Of a stretch of 37,172 nucleotides of DNA, positions 36,856 through 37,172 are shown piece by piece. The DNA comes from Mesorhizobium sp. 61-13 (GTDB lineage: Bacteria > Pseudomonadota > Alphaproteobacteria > Rhizobiales > Rhizobiaceae). Each line of letters begins with the position of its first letter. The first letter of the stretch is position 1. A model generated the notes under the pieces. That model did not search any database and had not been told where the DNA came from. It saw only the letters and a program-made list of their open reading frames with translations. The stretch covers positions 8,053 through 45,224 of the forward strand of contig MKRZ01000213.1 in assembly GCA_001897075.1 (NCBI GenBank). The letters are read 5' to 3'. Made by a program: the position numbers and the translations under genes.

Positions 36856-37172
36856 TCAGCGTAATGCGCTGGTTGCCTGCATGGCGACGGGTTGTTCCGT
36901 TTGCGAGACCGCCGCGTCGGGCAGCTTCACCTTCAGGCTCTCGGTCATGAACTGCGTACCGGCTGAGACGACGAGGTCACCCGGCTGCAATCCATCGGCA
37001 ACACGCACGCCGTCGGGCGTGAAGTCGGCAACGGTGATGGCGCGTGCATGCACGGTCGACGTATCGCGGTCGGCCACCCAGACGATAGGTTTGCCGTTCT
37101 TCTCGGCCAGTGCCTGCAGCGGAACAGATGCCAGCGGTTGCGCGGTGGCCACCGCTGCCTTGACCGTTGCCG
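36856..37172 (-). CDS. RND membrane fusion protein (periplasmic adaptor), C-terminal part only
   Basis: Open at the window edge; ...LQALAEKNGKPIVWVADRDTSTVHARAITVADFTPDGVRVADGLQPGDLVVSAGTQFMTESLKVKL is a typical MFP C-terminus. Confidence 0.87.
   Translation of the reverse strand, partial: ATVKAAVATAQPLASVPLQALAEKNGKPIVWVADRDTSTVHARAITVADFTPDGVRVADGLQPGDLVVSAGTQFMTESLKVKLPDAAVSQTEQPVAMQATSALR

Noticed and set aside
1-37172. CRISPR arrays, tRNA/rRNA genes, insertion sequences, prophage or defence modules
   Set aside because: None recognised by reading. The only regular repeats are the flagellin duplication and the coding repeats at 18892-20270.

Overview
The window is alphaproteobacterial (Rhizobiales/Mesorhizobium-like by protein character; inferred, not searched) and high in GC. 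About 1-23.4 kb is a lateral/polar flagellum locus. It has two tandem flagellins (the first truncated by the window edge), a tight minus-strand operon flgB-flgC-fliE-flgG-flgA-flgI-motE-flgH-fliL-fliP, visN-visR on plus, motA-fliM-fliN-fliG-flhB-hypothetical on minus, and a plus operon of a DUF1217-like repeat protein, flgF, fliI and a bitopic membrane protein. A non-flagellar block (ALDH7-like dehydrogenase, ECF42-like sigma factor, DGPF/YciI protein) lies between flgB and visN. About 23.5-33.5 kb is a GntR-regulated cluster for cyclic amide/ureide use: hydantoinase, hydantoin/Asp-Glu racemase, YciI, GntR, a polyamine-type ABC transporter, an amidase and a divergent amidohydrolase. The right end is an RND pump with the C-terminus of its membrane fusion protein. 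No tRNA, rRNA, IS element or CRISPR array was seen. The best candidates for new biology are: the conserved hairpin and upstream element shared by the two flagellin leaders; the DUF1217-like protein with repeats of exactly 345 nt; the fliI-coupled membrane protein; the hypothetical gene coupled to flhB; the ureide cluster and its operator; and nested palindromes upstream of visN.
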